This document shows, one piece after another, positions 32,895-43,888 of a DNA stretch of 64,000 nucleotides. The DNA is from Dermacentor variabilis. Taxonomy: Eukaryota; Arthropoda; Arachnida; Ixodida; Ixodidae. The notes under the pieces are model-generated. The model worked only from the letters and a program-made list of their open reading frames with translations. It was not told the DNA's origin and ran no database searches. The stretch is from the NCBI RefSeq assembly GCF_050947875.1, contig NC_134569.1:265031600-265095599 (forward strand), in the 5' to 3' direction. Both the position numbers and the translations under genes were made by a program. The first letter of the stretch is position 1. The number at the start of each line of letters is the position of its first letter.

Positions 32895-33013
32895 AGTAAA
32901 AATTGTGGGGTTTTACGTGCCAAAACCCCTTTCTCGTTATGAGGCACGCCGTAGTGAAGGACGCCGGAAATTTTGCCCAACTGGGGTTCCTTAACGTCCA
33001 CCTTAAGCTAAGT
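32895..33013 (-). mobile_element. Ruka-like SINE, 3' part only
   Basis: The minus strand has AGGAACCCCAGTTGGGCAAA, GGCGTGCCTCATAACGAG and a tail at about 32895. The tRNA-like head is missing; the SINE joins the RTE-like LINE's 5' end at about 33014. Confidence 0.75.
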
Positions 33014-33124
33014 ACTGAGGGCTGGGCCCTCAGTCCCCAGCAGCTGCGAAGCAACTGACCACGGTGGCAGTCAGACCTGTGACGCAGCAGAGGGTGCTAA
33101 GAATCACTGGATCCGGACAGGCCG

Positions 33125-33701
33125 CCATTGGAATCTGAACCTGGCAACGTTTAATGCAAGAACGTTATTTAGTGAGGCAAGTTTAGCAGTGCTATTAGAG
33201 GAAGTAGCGGGTCGTAAATGGGATGTAAAAGGGCTCGGTGAGCTTAGGAGGACAAAAGAAAGTGCTAAAAAGCAGAACGTCCTGTGCTACCGGGGCTTAG
33301 CGGAGAGACGAGAACTAGGAGTCGGGTTCTTGATAAACGAGGATATAGCTGGTAACATTGAGGAATTCTACAGCATTAACGAGAGGGTGGGAGCTCTTGT
33401 TTCTAAACTTAATGAGAAGTATAAATTGAAGGTCTTACAGGTCTACGCTCCTACATCCAGTCATGATGACAGGGAAGTCGAAAGCTCCTATGAAGACATG
33501 GAATCGGCGATGGGTAAAATCAAAACAAAATACACTATACTTATGGGCGACTCCAATGCCAGGGTAGGCAAGAAGCAGGCTGGAGACAAGTCAGTGGGGG
33601 AACATGGCATAAGTTCTAGGAATAGCGGGGGAGAGTTAGTAGAATTTGCAGAAAGGAATAATTTGCAGATAATCAATACCTTTTTCCCGCCAGCGCGATA
33701 A
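33125..33701 (+). pseudogene. RTE-like endonuclease
   Basis: The frame from about 33125 reads NLATFNARTLFSEASLA, then (33189-33701) KGLGELRRTKE, RRELGVGFLINED, LQVYAPTSSHDDREVE, TILMGDSNARVGKK and NNLQIINTFF, then TAA. The NARTL start, YAPTS and GDxNA boxes are those of RTE-clade endonucleases (GDSNA here). The expected QIDYI/SDH part lies beyond the stop and is damaged (SDHKKV near 33810). Confidence 0.8.
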
Positions 33702-33795
33702 GCAAAGGTGCACTTGGAAGAGCCCGAATTGCGAGACTAGAAATGAAATAGGCTTCATATTCTGCGCTAACGCTGGCATTACACAAGATGGGGAC

Positions 33796-35590
33796 GTGCT
33801 CGGAAAGGTTCGCTGCAGTGATCATAAGAAGGTAAAATCTCGAATTAGCTTAGACTTGAAGAGGGAACGGAATAAACTGGTAGATAACATGGTGATCAAT
33901 GAGTTAGCGGTAAGCGGGAAAAGACAGGAATTCCAGATCAAGCTACAGGACAGGTATTCGGCTTTAACTGAGGAAGTTGACCATAGTGTTGAAGCAATGA
34001 ACGACCGTCTTATGAGCATCATTAAGGAGTGTGCAAAAGAAGCCGGTGGTAACCTCGTTAGACAGGATACCGGTAAGCTATCGTAGGAGACGAAATATCT
34101 GATCAAGAAACGCCAATGTATGAAAGCCTCTCACCTTACAGCTATAATAGAACTGGGAGAACTTTCCCCGTTAATCAACAAGCCTAAGATAGCTGACATA
34201 AGGAAGTATAATATGGATAGAATTGAGCAGGCTCTCAGGAGCGGAGGCAGCCTAAAAGTAGTGAAGAAGAAACTAGGAATAGGCACGAACCAGATGTATG
34301 CGTTAAGAAACAAAACCGGCAATGTCATTACTAATATGGATAAGATATTTCAAGTGGCTGAGGAGTTCTATAGAGATTTATACAGTACCAGTAGCACCAA
34401 CAAAGATAATGGAAGCGGGAATAGTCTGGACGAATTTGACATCTCACAAGTAACCCAGGAAGAAGTAAAGAAAGCCTTGTGAGCTATGCAAATAGGGAAG
34501 GCAACTGCGGAGGATCAGGGTACAGCAGATTTTTGCTGGATGGTGGGCAGATTGTTCTAGAAAATGGCCACCCCATATACGCAATGCTCATGACCTCGAG
34601 CGTGCCGGAATCTTGGAAGAACGCTAACACAACCTTAATCCATAAGAAAGGGGACGCCAAAGACTTGAAAAATTATAGACCGATCAGCTTACTGTCCGTT
34701 GTCTACACAGTATTTACTAAGATAATCGCCAATAGAATCAGGGACACATTAGAGTTCTGTCAACCAAAGGACCAGGCAGGATTTCGTAAAGGCTACTAAA
34801 CAATATACCATATTCATACTATCAATCAGGTGATAGAGAACTGTGCGGAGTATAACCAACCCTTATATATATATTTGATTGATTACGAGAAAGCGTTTGG
34901 TTCAGTCGAAACCTCAGCAGTCACGCAGGCATTACGGAATCAGGGTGTAGACGAGCCGTGTGTAAAAATACTGAACGAGATCTGTAGCAGCTGCACAGCC
35001 GCCGCAGTCCTCCATAAAGAAAGCAACAAAATCCCAATAAAGAAGGGCGTCTGGCAGGGAGATACGATCTCTCGAATGCTATTGACAGCGTGTTTACAAG
35101 AGGCATTCAGAGACTTGGATTGGGAAGAATTGGGGATAAGAGGTAATGGAGAATACCTTGTAACTTGCGATTGGCTGATGATATTGCCTTGCTTAGTAAC
35201 TCAGGGGACTAATTGCAAATCATGCTCCCTGACCTAGACAGGCGAAGCCGAAGGGTGGGTCTAAAAATTAATCTGCAGAAAACTAAGGTAATGTTTAATA
35301 GTCTCCGGAGAGAACAGCAGTTTACGATAAGTAGCGAGGCACTGGAAGTGGTAAGGGAATACCTGTACTTAGGGCAGGTAGTGACCACGGATCCGGATCA
35401 TGAGACTGAAATAATAAGAAGAATAAGAATGGGCTGGGGTGCGTTTGGCAGGCATTCTGCCATGAACGGCGTGATCGTGAACAGCAGGTTGCCATCATCC
35501 CTCAAGAGAAAAGTTTATAACAGATCTGTCGTACCAGTTCTCACCTACGGGATAGAAACCTGTAGGCTTACGAAAAGATTTCTAATTAAA
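33796..35590 (+). pseudogene. RTE-like RT, first part
   Basis: Pieces in three frames: SDHKKVKSRISLDLKRER and TKYLIKKRQ-type linker (33796-34130), KYNMDRIEQALRSGGSLK (34120-34482), then RT with ESWKNANTTLIHKKGDAKDLKNYRPISLLSV, QAGFRKGY, YLIDYEKAFGSVE (motif A) and GVWQGDTIS. The catalytic box reads LADD (ttg gct gat gat) where sister copies have FxDD. YLGQVVTTDPDHETEI and VPVLTYGIETCRLTKRF follow to 35590. Stops at 34481 and 34798 and a shift near 35200 break it. Confidence 0.78.
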
Positions 35591-35675
35591 TTTTCTAATA
35601 AATTTAATAATTCTAATAATTTCTAATAATTTCTAATAATTTCTAATAATTTCTAATAATTTGTGTAATATTACA
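35590..35675 (+). repeat. TAATTTC-type short tandem repeat
   Basis: Repeats of about 12 bp (TTTCTAATAA) lie precisely where the RTE-like LINE is interrupted, before the CR1-like LINE. Confidence 0.85.
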
Positions 35676-35689
35676 AATAATTTTTACCC

Positions 35690-37343
35690 AGTCCATTACT
35701 GATAGTTAACTTCCAAATGACTGGAAGATTAGTAAAGTGGTACCGGTATATAAGTCAGGCAGCCACTCTGATCCTTCCTGCTATCGCCCCATTTCCCTCA
35801 CGTCTATTCCCTGTAAACTCCTAGAACATATAATATATTCGCAAATAGCATGTTATCTCGGTGATCATTCCTTCTTTTTTCACAATCAGCACGGTTTTCG
35901 GCCTGGTTTGTCATGCGATACACAGCTTTTTGAATTAATTACTGAAGTTCCGCTGAATTTAGACTCATCACTTCAGACTGACATCATTTATCTGAACTTC
36001 GCCAAAGCATTTGACTGTGTTCCCTATCAGCGGCTTTTGGCCAAACTTTCATGCCTCGGTCTCGACCCTCTCGCACTGTCATGGATCCGTTGCTTTCTTA
36101 CTAATCGATTCCAGTACACAGCTATCGGAAATCATTGCTCAACCACTGCTAGCGTCATCTCCAGAGTACCACAGGGGTCCGTCCTCGGTCCCCTTCTCTT
36201 TCTCATGTTCATAAACGACTTTCCCAACGGCATATCATCCAATATCCGACTTTTTGTAGATGACTGCGTAATCCACCATCGCATTAAAGACCCCGCCGAC
36301 CATGCAACGATCCAAAAAGATGTACATTCATGGAAAACTTGGTGTTCCAACTCTTTAATGAAACTTAACATCTCCAAATGTAAAGTTATGCAGGTATTCC
36401 GTAAACACTCTAACAAGAATCACTCGTACTTTTTAAACTCGACAGCCCTATCCACCAGTGAGTCGTATCATTATCTCCGTATTACTATTAATAGCAAGTT
36501 GACCTGGTCCGACCATATAACAAAATTGGCTACCGACACTAATAAATCACTTGGTTACGTCTGACGTACCCTTGCGCTGTGCCCCTCATCCGCAAGAAAG
36601 CTAGCTTATGAAACTTTTATTCGAAGTAAACTTGAATACGCCTCAGCTATTTGGAGCCCGCACAAAGCTTACTTAATTAATATGTTAGAATCAATACAAA
36701 ATCGTGCCGCTAGATTCCTCACTTCCAGGTACAGCCGTGAAAAAGTCTCAGTGCGATTAAATCATCTCTAGGACTCGAACCATCGGTGTTGCGTCGGAAA
36801 ATTGCGAAACTGGGCCTTTTCCAGCGACTTCATTATAACTTCCCCGAACTGCATAGAAGGCTTCTAATCCCACCAACCCGTACATCTCGTTGCCTTTTTA
36901 ACTCTTGCAGCATCCAGCGCTTGCATGGTTCAACATTTTCCTTTAATCAATCGTTTTTGCCTAGCGCCATTATAGAGTGGAACAATTTACCAGACAGAGT
37001 TGTTAATGAGCGCAACCCCATTATCTTCAAGCAGCTGCTTACTGATCACCTTAAACCCTAACCTTATAATGACCGTACTGTGCCTTCATTCTTTTGCGAT
37101 TGCCGTCTCACATTGTGACTGTTCTGCTGATTTGCTTTGGCATTCTATTCAGTGTGCCTCTTGGTTTTTTTGTTGTTGTTGTTGCTGTTGTTTTGTTTGT
37201 TTGTATTAATGCGAATCCACAGGCTGAGTCTTGTAAGAAATTGTAACCATATCTTTGTTTCTATCCTTATCTTCTGCAACACCCCCTTATGTAATACCGC
37301 GACAGGGGTCCTTAAGGAAAAATAAATGATGATGATGATGAGG
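35690..37343 (+). mobile_element. CR1/L2-like LINE inserted in the RTE-like LINE
   Basis: The copy starts in the RT (LPNDWKISKVVPVYKSGS) and runs to a 3' UTR with ACAGGGGTCCTTAAGG, AATAAATG and a GATGATG tail at about 37328-37340. RTE-like sequence lies on both sides, so this is a nested insertion. The coding region is long but has a TGA at 36562 and a shift near 36770. Confidence 0.82.
35710..37061 (+). pseudogene. CR1-like RT
   Basis: The frame 35737-36564 covers CYRPISLTSIPCKLLEHI, NQHGFRPGLSCDTQLFEL, YLNFAKAFDCVPYQR (motif A Asp replaced by Asn), SRVPQGSVLGPLLFLMFIND and LFVDDCVIHH (Ala of LFADD replaced by Val). A TGA at 36562 precedes RKLAYETFIRSKLEYASAIW. The last frame (36786-37061) has the C-terminus LFQRLHYNFPELHRRL to the natural stop. 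The Asp-to-Asn change in motif A would by itself impair catalysis. Confidence 0.8.
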
Positions 37344-37700
37344 ACGACGCAATGAGCTATCGAAGGAAGAATGATGGGTGTAACGTTAAGGGATAAGGAA
37401 ACAGAGCAGATTGGGTGAGGGAACGAACGCGAGTTAATCACATCTTAGTTGAAATCAAGAAAAAAAATGGGCATAGGCAGGGCATGTAATGAGAACGGAA
37501 GATAACCGGTGGTCATTGAGGGTTACGGACAGAATGGAAGTGTAGAAGGGGGCGGCAGAAAGTTAGGTGGACGGAGGAGGTTAAGAAGTTTGCAGGAACA
37601 ACATGGCCGCAATTAGCACACGACCAGGGTAGTTGGAGAAGTATGGGAGAGGCCTTTACCCTGCAGTGGGCGTAGCCAGGCTAATGCTGATGATGTTGTT
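37344..37700 (+). mobile_element. RTE-like LINE, 3' part
   Basis: It resumes with the LRTTQ...RMMGVTLRDKE region where the copy at 33014-35590 stops, then VIEGYG and a 3' end CAGTGGGCGTAGCCAGGCTAA followed by a GATGATG/GTTGTTG tail. It is diverged, with stops. Together the two parts make one RTE-like copy of about 2.95 kb. Confidence 0.8.
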
Positions 37701-37712
37701 GTTGATGATGAT

Positions 37713-37750
37713 ACATAGGTGTTTTCGCATTTCGCCCTAATCGAAATGCT
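37713..37750 (-). mobile_element. SINE remnant
   Basis: The minus strand of ATAGGTGTTTTCGCATTTCG and CGAAATGC matches the middle of the Ruka-like body (AAATGCGAAAACACC). Only about 38 bp remain. Confidence 0.45.
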
Positions 37751-37840
37751 GGTCAATTCAAGTCACGCTACTACGGTATGTTAAAGCGGAATAGCGTTTG
37801 AGGTTCTGTCACTTGAAAAACGGGAATAAACTACATACAT

Positions 37841-37960
37841 GAACCTAATTCACCTTAAAACGTTTTGTGCGCAAAGAGGGGCGAATAATAGGAGCAACAC
37901 AAGGACGAGCGCTTGCTAACAATTGGTTTTATTTTTGAAGAGCCATCTGCTTAAATACCT
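37841..37960 (+). repeat. Left terminal repeat of the Penelope-like element
   Basis: It reads ACCTAATTCACCTTAAAACG, ATAGGAGCAACACAAGGACG, GCGCTTGCTAACAATTGG and AGCCATCTGCTTAA. All four blocks recur in reverse complement and order at 40798-40920. Confidence 0.8.
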
Positions 37961-38189
37961 ACAGATCTGCGCGAGCTAGTCAAAAGAGCACGCCTATAAC
38001 GCATATAATACCCACAGATCTGCGCAATCCAGTAAACAGAGCACGTCTATTGCACATATAACACTTGTGATAAAAAGACGTGGACCAAAGCCACCCGGTC
38101 AACATAAAAGCAGTAACGCGCATGAAGCGACCACTTACAATAAAATGCGTTAAGGATGTGATGACAGAAGCGAATTTTCTTTATCCAAC

Positions 38190-38470
38190 AATGAAACAGA
38201 AGGATGGCTGATGCATTCTTACTTTTGTTTTTCAATACAGTGTGCTTCCACAAGTTCTCTCGCGGTTTTATTCATATGCCTATACAAAATGTCGGTGCTA
38301 CTACGACAAGGTGAGGAATTATGTTATTAGCAATGCGTTGCCAAATGCGTACTAGGGCAACCTTTCAGACTAGACAAGTGTTCCCTTAACCTCTTGTTAA
38401 TGCATCTCGCAGTCTGCCCTACGTACACATGACCACACGTCATAGGAGTCTGATAAACAACGCTCTTCGC
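38190..38470 (-). pseudogene. GIY-YIG endonuclease of the Penelope-like element
   Basis: The minus strand reads AKSVVYQTPMTCGHVYVGQT, then ARCINKRLREHLSSLKGCPS, with stops after LATHC. VYQ...VYVGQTxRC...RLREH is the GIY-YIG core as found in Penelope-like elements, where it probably nicks the target. Catalytic Arg (INKRL) and Glu/His-like positions (ARELVEAHCIEKQK) can still be read downstream. Confidence 0.75.
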
Positions 38471-39059
38471 ACAATAAGCAATTTGGTTCTTGCGCGGATG
38501 TTTAACACTACATTCTTTCTTTACATCATCCTTACTTTCGAGCTTATTTTTAAGCTTAGAACACCAGACTACCTATCTTGTTTTTGCCGAAAATGCCACT
38601 TTTACTTCGTAACTACCAGCCACCTTTTTTTAAGTCTGCGTGAAAAGCCGTGGACATACGGAATCACTGAAACCTTGGAAGCTATATACTTCTGCCTTTG
38701 ATTCTCTGTGCATTGTTCTTTACCTTTTTTATGTTCTTTTTTCATTAGTCTAGCGCATGAGCCAGCATCACAGCGAGCGGGTACCCAGCCTTGCTTAACC
38801 TATCAACTTGCTCAAAAAATGCAATGTTTACAGTGTGATGAAATGACTTCTACAGCGCTGACCGGAAACACGAAATGACTATCCCATTCTTCGGAAGCCT
38901 GGAATGGTTTGAGGCATAGTTCATTAGCGGCTTTGCAGCTCCGGGCGAGAATTACCAACACACAGGTTCCTATAGGAATTCTAACTTGACATCAAGAAAC
39001 TCTAGCGTATTATCTGCCCGTACTTCCGCAGTAAATCTTGACCCCTTGCCCAGAGAATT

Positions 39060-40030
39060 GAAGGCTTCTACAGCCCTATTCCTGAAAGCACCCTTGTCTA
39101 CATGATAGCCTAAAATCAAGTAGTCATCGACATATCTGTATACCTTATTTACTACACCTTCTCAATCTTTGGTCAACTCTCTGACTATTAATAAAGGGAA
39201 AAGCAGACATCCACCAGTACGTAGCAAGTGCTACGAAGAAAGTGCTCTGTCTATGCTTCCCCAAAAAATGCTACTGAGGATGGGAGCTACCTTTGAACCG
39301 ATGCACACCCCTTGCCTATATATACGTTTCGCCACAGAATCCTACATGCGTATTTGCTAAACAAAAATGCAGAAGTTCGAGAAAGGATTCAACAGCCATG
39401 CCGAACATGTTGCAGAATGACATCTAGTCATTCTCATTTCTTATGCAATCTTTAACACTGCACATTAGGGGCCCATGCGGTAAGGAATAGTAGAGATGTT
39501 GAACATCTATGCTGACTCCCCAGCTGCAGTTTGTACTATCTGATGCCAGAAAATTCACAAGGCCTTCAGAGTGTTTCAATAAGTGCGGATCCTGTACTTC
39601 TAAGAAATTCAACATTTTTTGCAGTAACCCCGCGACCAGAACCTGCCAACACCCTCGCTCGGACACAATTGGCCTTAACGGAATTCCTTGCTTGCGTGTT
39701 TTTGCCGTAAAAAATTATCTCCAATTTCATTCCTTTTGAGTTCTTTACATGTGACGCAAGTTTTACTTAGTCACATTTCTTCAATAGCTCCACCGCCTTC
39801 TTTTTCACGTTTTCTGCATTCACATCATATTTCTTAAAGAACATGTTCACCGCTAGAAAAGCATTTTGTAAATAACAATCATCTGGTACAACAACCAGAA
39901 AATCTTCCTTGTCTGCTTGAACAACACGCAGATTATTTTCAACCAAATACTTAGCAGTCCTATCAACATTTGGTCTGAATCTATCGCTTACCGAAGCTTT
40001 CGCCACCACGTCCACACATTCCACCACACA
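39060..40030 (-). pseudogene. Penelope-like reverse transcriptase
   Basis: The N-terminal frame 40027-39767 carries ENNLRVVQADKEDFLVVVP, typical of the Penelope RT start. The next frame (39666-39424) has GLVNFLASDSTNCSWGVSIDVQHLYYSLP, containing motif A (SIDVxxLYYS). Beyond a stop, other frames give GSKVAPILSSIF and then KVYRYVDDYLILGYHV, the catalytic YVDD (near 39119-39150), and NTLEFLDVKLEF. The catalytic pair is intact, but stops at about 39422 and 39240 and shifts make it a pseudogene. Confidence 0.82.
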
Positions 40031-40797
40031 TCGTTCTTTTCCTTTCTCTGGTACACTCCTGGCAGTGTCCCTTGTCCCTTGTAAGTGCTAACCTGTCGTT
40101 GATGCCGATCCTTGGTTTCACGCAGAGCTTTGACCCCAACTTGAGTACCTGTTGATGCCGTTCTTCCACCGTTGCGCCCCCTAGTAATAGAAGGCGTCCC
40201 TCTGACACTTCCCGTTTCTTCTTCTTCGGCAATTTTCGACGAACATTGTTCCATAATAACTAATTCACAATATTTGCCTGTCTGCACCAGTCCCGAAAAG
40301 CCTTCACGTTGAAAAGACCATCGGAAGCAGACGAACAGGCCACCTTTAGACATTCTTTAATATGTCTAACATGTCTCCGGCTCTCTGATTGCAAGATCTT
40401 GATTATTCTTGTCCCGTGTCCTGCAGACGGGGACAACCATCCGGTCACCAACAACACCTGATCAGAGTATTTTCCAAGTTTCAGGACCAGCTCAACACCC
40501 GTGCCCTGCACTCGCAGACCGCGATAATAGGCACCAGAACTGCTGGGTTGTTTAAGCTATAGTTCGGACAAGTAGAAAGAGGGCCGGAAGAACTAGAAAT
40601 GATCGACATTTGGGCGAGTTGGTACTGGTTGAACATCTTGAAGGGGCAGCGCAAAAAGACGATGACAGAAGGCAGGAACACACAGGACAGCGCTGGAGCA
40701 TATGAACTGGAGCATAGCTGAGAGTCGGCCTAGTTGGAACAGATTAATCTTAAAACTTTTTGTGCGCAAACAAACAGGGACGAAACGGGGACCTGGT

Positions 40798-40935
40798 ACT
40801 TAAGCAGATGGTTCTTCTAAAATAAACCAGTTGTTAGAAAGCGCTCGTCCTTGTGTTGCTCCTATTCTTCGTCCCCGTTTGTTTGCGCGCATATTTTTAA
40901 GATGAATCTGTTCCAACTAGGCCGACTCGCAGTTA
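40798..40935 (-). repeat. Right terminal repeat of the Penelope-like element (inverted)
   Basis: Inverted relative to 37841-37960. Its outer half (40871-40935) also pairs with 40722-40790 (GAGTCGGCCTAGTTGGAACA on one arm), which would fold into a hairpin of about 65 bp. Confidence 0.8.
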
Positions 40936-41838
40936 TGCTTCACGAACCTAAGTTTCTTTAGCGAACATGCAAGAGTGCGACGCCCCTGGTCGCGCCGAGA
41001 GAACGACCACATTCGTCGAGTGCCGCACCAGTACCAAGGATAAAGACCAAGAAGCAGGAAACCATGAAAAATAATATATATTGATTGTTCGGTTAACCTA
41101 ACCATTCTAACACCAAAAAACAAAAACACAAATACCAAAAACCATGAATTTGGCGCGCTGCTTCTGCCATGCTAAGAAAGACCCCCTAGGGTGCCTCGAT
41201 GCGCGGCACCGCTTAAGGTGATGCGAGCTTTTGAACCAGTCGACGCCATCTGAACCGGTTTCTGCGCGCTCCCTCCGCCATTGTGCTCACCGCATCGTCC
41301 TCGCCACACTGCTTCCTTTTAATAAAAGTTCATTTCCTTTACAAAGGGCTAGCCGGCAAACCGCGGTCGGAGCACTAACATTCTATAAAGCCAAAGAGCA
41401 TGAGGACAAGCATGCACAGATATTCTGCGCCAATTACTCTGCAACTGGGCTGTACAGTAACCAATATGGGTTAATTTGCTCTCGTGTTTCGTGATACTTT
41501 TGAGATGAATGAGGTGTTTGGTAGTTTTTCCTGCCTGTTATCCCGGCGTTTCATCCTCAAACGCAGCATTAGGCTAGTAAATGACAAACATATTATATTG
41601 CTATATTCAGAGAGAGATTCTCATTCGAGGAATTCACTGATAATACGGCTACAGTGTTCTTATTATGTATTCTGACTTTAATGTTCTCATTCTTGTGCGA
41701 GAAACGCGCCTCTGACTCCTGTCTCTAATTCATTGGCTAGCTCGCATATAAAACAACAGATATAAATAGAACCGCGCGGATGCGTAGAAAAACGCTGAAA
41801 CCAAATTCTATGCCATCGGTGTTCCCCGTCAAAGTTAA
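40936..41838. other. Stretch without a supported gene
   Basis: Short unrelated frames only. I recognise no element. Confidence 0.5.
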
Positions 41839-42021
41839 TGTAACGCCCACCGACGCCGCTACGCGCACACGCTAAAGGTCGGCGCTCTCAGTCAGCACTG
41901 CGAAAAATGGCGAAAGAAAAGCTGGGCGGCGTCTGCTCGTGGCGCCAGCAGGGTTCGTTCTAAGAGCCTGCTACGCTCTTCCTCTACTCTGGCGCTCCAC
42001 TGCAACCACTTGGTTCGTGAC
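41839..42021 (+). repeat. 5' LTR (diverged)
   Basis: Starts TGTAACGCCCACCGACG and ends near TTCGTGACA. A TGGTGACTCTGGACTACG run follows, a candidate primer site. Its partner is 43702-43888. Confidence 0.65.
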
Positions 42022-42042
42022 ATTGGTGACTCTGGACTACGA

Positions 42043-42325
42043 GATGACCGACCCCAGCAACATTCCGCCCCGAGGAAACCTTCCGCCTTACGCTACCTCG
42101 CATCCACAAGACGTCGCAGCTCTACAGCTTCGCCAGCCCTCGTACTAGAACAAGGACCCGCAGGTTTGGTTCACCCAGGTCGAAGCCTGCTTTGATCTAT
42201 ACCACATCACCACGGTGACTTCACTGTATCGCCACTTACTTGCCAACCTGTCTCCTGATGTTTCTCACGAGGTGGCGGACGCCATCGCTGCACCTTTGGG
42301 GAATGCCCTGCACAAGAAACTTCCA
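42043..42325 (+). pseudogene. Gag N-terminal fragment of the deleted LTR element
   Basis: The ATG at 42043 opens MTDPSNIPPRGNLPPY, then PQDVAALQLRQPSY and a TAG at 42147, after which NKDPQVWFTQVEACFDLYHI continues. A frameshift leads to SLYRHLLANLSPDVSHEVAD and a further piece ending near 42320. This is the N-terminal Gag region of a tick-type Gypsy element; the rest of Gag is deleted. Confidence 0.65.
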
Positions 42326-43634
42326 AGTACGTCGCACGTGAACGTTGTCAACTGGCCTTTGTGCCGCAGTTCAGGACACATATCCGGCACATCAAAGGCA
42401 CCGAAAAAGACGCAGCTGATTCACTCTCCTGTGGCACTTGTACATGAAGTGTGCACTGGGAACCTCTAGCTCGGGTGAAGATGGAAGACCCTGAGCTGCA
42501 AGTGCAGCTCGGCCATCTTCGTGCTCTCCGTCTACAACTCGTTCCTCATCCCTTTGTGCCTGGCTCGCTGTGGTGACACATCTCAACGGCTGCACTTCGT
42601 TCCTTCATTCCGGCTGCTTTCCGTCATCCATTCTTCCAGTCCCTTCACGGCACCTGCCATACCAGCATCCGGACCGCGTAGCACCTCGCTACACAGCCAA
42701 GTATTAACACCGATGTTCACCAGTCGGCACGTTCGTGCCTCGCGTGCCAGACCACCAAAGTGGCCCGCCACACGAAGACTCCCAAGCAGTCTTTCTTGCC
42801 AGCAGGCTGTCGCTTTGACCACATCCATCTCGACACTTGGTTGGACCACTTCCTCCCTCTCATGACTACCGGTACATTCTAACAATGATCGACTGCTTCA
42901 TGCGTTGGCCCGAAGCCATGTCCATACCGGACATCACTTCGGAAATGGTCGCCAGAGCCTTTGTTTCAGCATGGGTTTCGAGCTTCGGCTGCCCCAGCAT
43001 CATAACGACTGATCGCGGCCGGCAGTTTCACTGTACTCTCTTTACTTCCCTCAGCCGCCTGTCTGGCGCTAAACACTGCCATCCCACTGCAGATCATGCC
43101 AATTCCAGCGGCATGGTGGAGCGGCCATACCGCTAGCTCAAGGCTGCCCTCACTGCGCGCCTTGATCCGGAGCACTGAGTCGACCACCTTCCTATGGTGA
43201 TTCTGGGCCTACGCGCTCTCCTTCGTCTCGACCTTGGCTGTTCTCCGGGCGAACTTCTCTATGGTGCACCTCTGCGGCATCCTGGAGTGTTCGTTCCTTC
43301 GGGCCCCTCGCCCAAGCCGCTGCAGTAGCTTCAATGCCTACAGGGCTGCATTCAGCAACAGTGCCCCGTCCCGCCTCGATCTACGGACCACACCACCTTG
43401 GCGCATTCGAACCTTGCATCTTCGACCCACGTTTTTTCTCAGACGAGACGCTACAAAGGCACCTCTCACACCCTCCTGCGATGGGGCATACCATGTCCTC
43501 CACAAGACACTAAAGTCCGCCACCATCCTACTGAATGGCCGCGAAGAGGTAGTCTCATTAGACCATCTGAAACCGGCCCACCTCAAGATACCTCCCACGG
43601 AGCTCCCCGCAGATGTCGCCGGCGCATGTAACCC
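42326..43634 (+). pseudogene. RNase H end and integrase of the deleted LTR element
   Basis: In shifting frames: QLAFVPQFRTHIRHIKGTEK (end of RNase H), ALRLQLVPHPFVPG, then the integrase core 42837-43136 with VGPLPPSHDYRYILTMIDCF, IPDITSEMVARAF, SIITTDRGRQF and NSSGMVERPYR. The retained Asp residues and the Glu of MVER mark the DDE core. The C-terminus (LLYGAPLRHPG and beyond) runs to about 43630 with several shifts. Confidence 0.75.
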
Positions 43635-43701
43635 AGACAGCAACGTCTCCACTTCGTCGACGAGTACACTTAGCTTCGTCTCCACTTCGTGGACGAGTAC
43701 C

Positions 43702-43888
43702 TCTAACGCCCACCGAGGCCGGTACGCGCAGACGCATACGCTAAAAGCTGGCGCTCTCGGTCGGCACTGCGAATGATGACGAAAAAGAAAGGTTGGCCGG
43801 CGCAAGCACAGCACTTGATAGTGCGTTCTAAGAGCCTGCTACACTGGTATTCCTGTCTGGCACTGTGCTGCAACCCCTTCGTTTGCGT
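43702..43888 (+). repeat. 3' LTR (diverged)
   Basis: Starts TCTAACGCCCACCGAGG and ends near TTTGCGTGA. It aligns over its full length with 41839-42021. Confidence 0.65.

Larger units (their letters stand above)
33014..35590 (+). mobile_element. RTE-like LINE, 5' part (continues at 37344)
   Basis: It begins with a 5' UTR (GGCCCTCAGTCCCCAG, GGATCCGGACAGGCC) that recurs inverted at the 5' end of the copy at 60290. Endonuclease (33125-33700) and RT (about 33796-35590) follow. The copy is cut at about 35590 by a repeat and a CR1-like LINE; its last part resumes at 37344. Frameshifts and stops are frequent. Confidence 0.8.
37841..40935 (-). mobile_element. Penelope-like element (RT plus GIY-YIG) with inverted ends
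   Basis: On the minus strand: N-terminal region (about 40560-39988), RT (about 40030-39060) with YRYVDDYLIL, and GIY-YIG endonuclease (about 38470-38200) with CGHVYVGQTARC. RT followed by a GIY-YIG nuclease defines Penelope-like elements. Ends at 37841-37960 and 40798-40920 are inverted copies of each other containing GACGAGCGCT. A further inverted copy at about 40722-40790 gives the right side a hairpin. Stops and shifts are many. Confidence 0.85.
41839..43888 (+). mobile_element. Gypsy-type LTR element, internally deleted
   Basis: LTR-like direct repeats of about 185 bp lie at 41839-42021 and 43702-43888 (shared blocks TAACGCCCACCGA, GGCGCTCTC, GTTCTAAGAGCCTGCTAC). Gag starts at 42043. At about 42320 the sequence jumps to the end of RNase H and integrase, so protease, RT and most of RNase H are gone. 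No clean target duplication was found. The element is old, with stops throughout. Confidence 0.75.

Noticed and set aside
40722..40935. Hammerhead motif in the ends of the large Penelope-like element
   Set aside because: GGGACGAAAC resembles part of a core, but no CTGANGA lies at the right distance on either strand.
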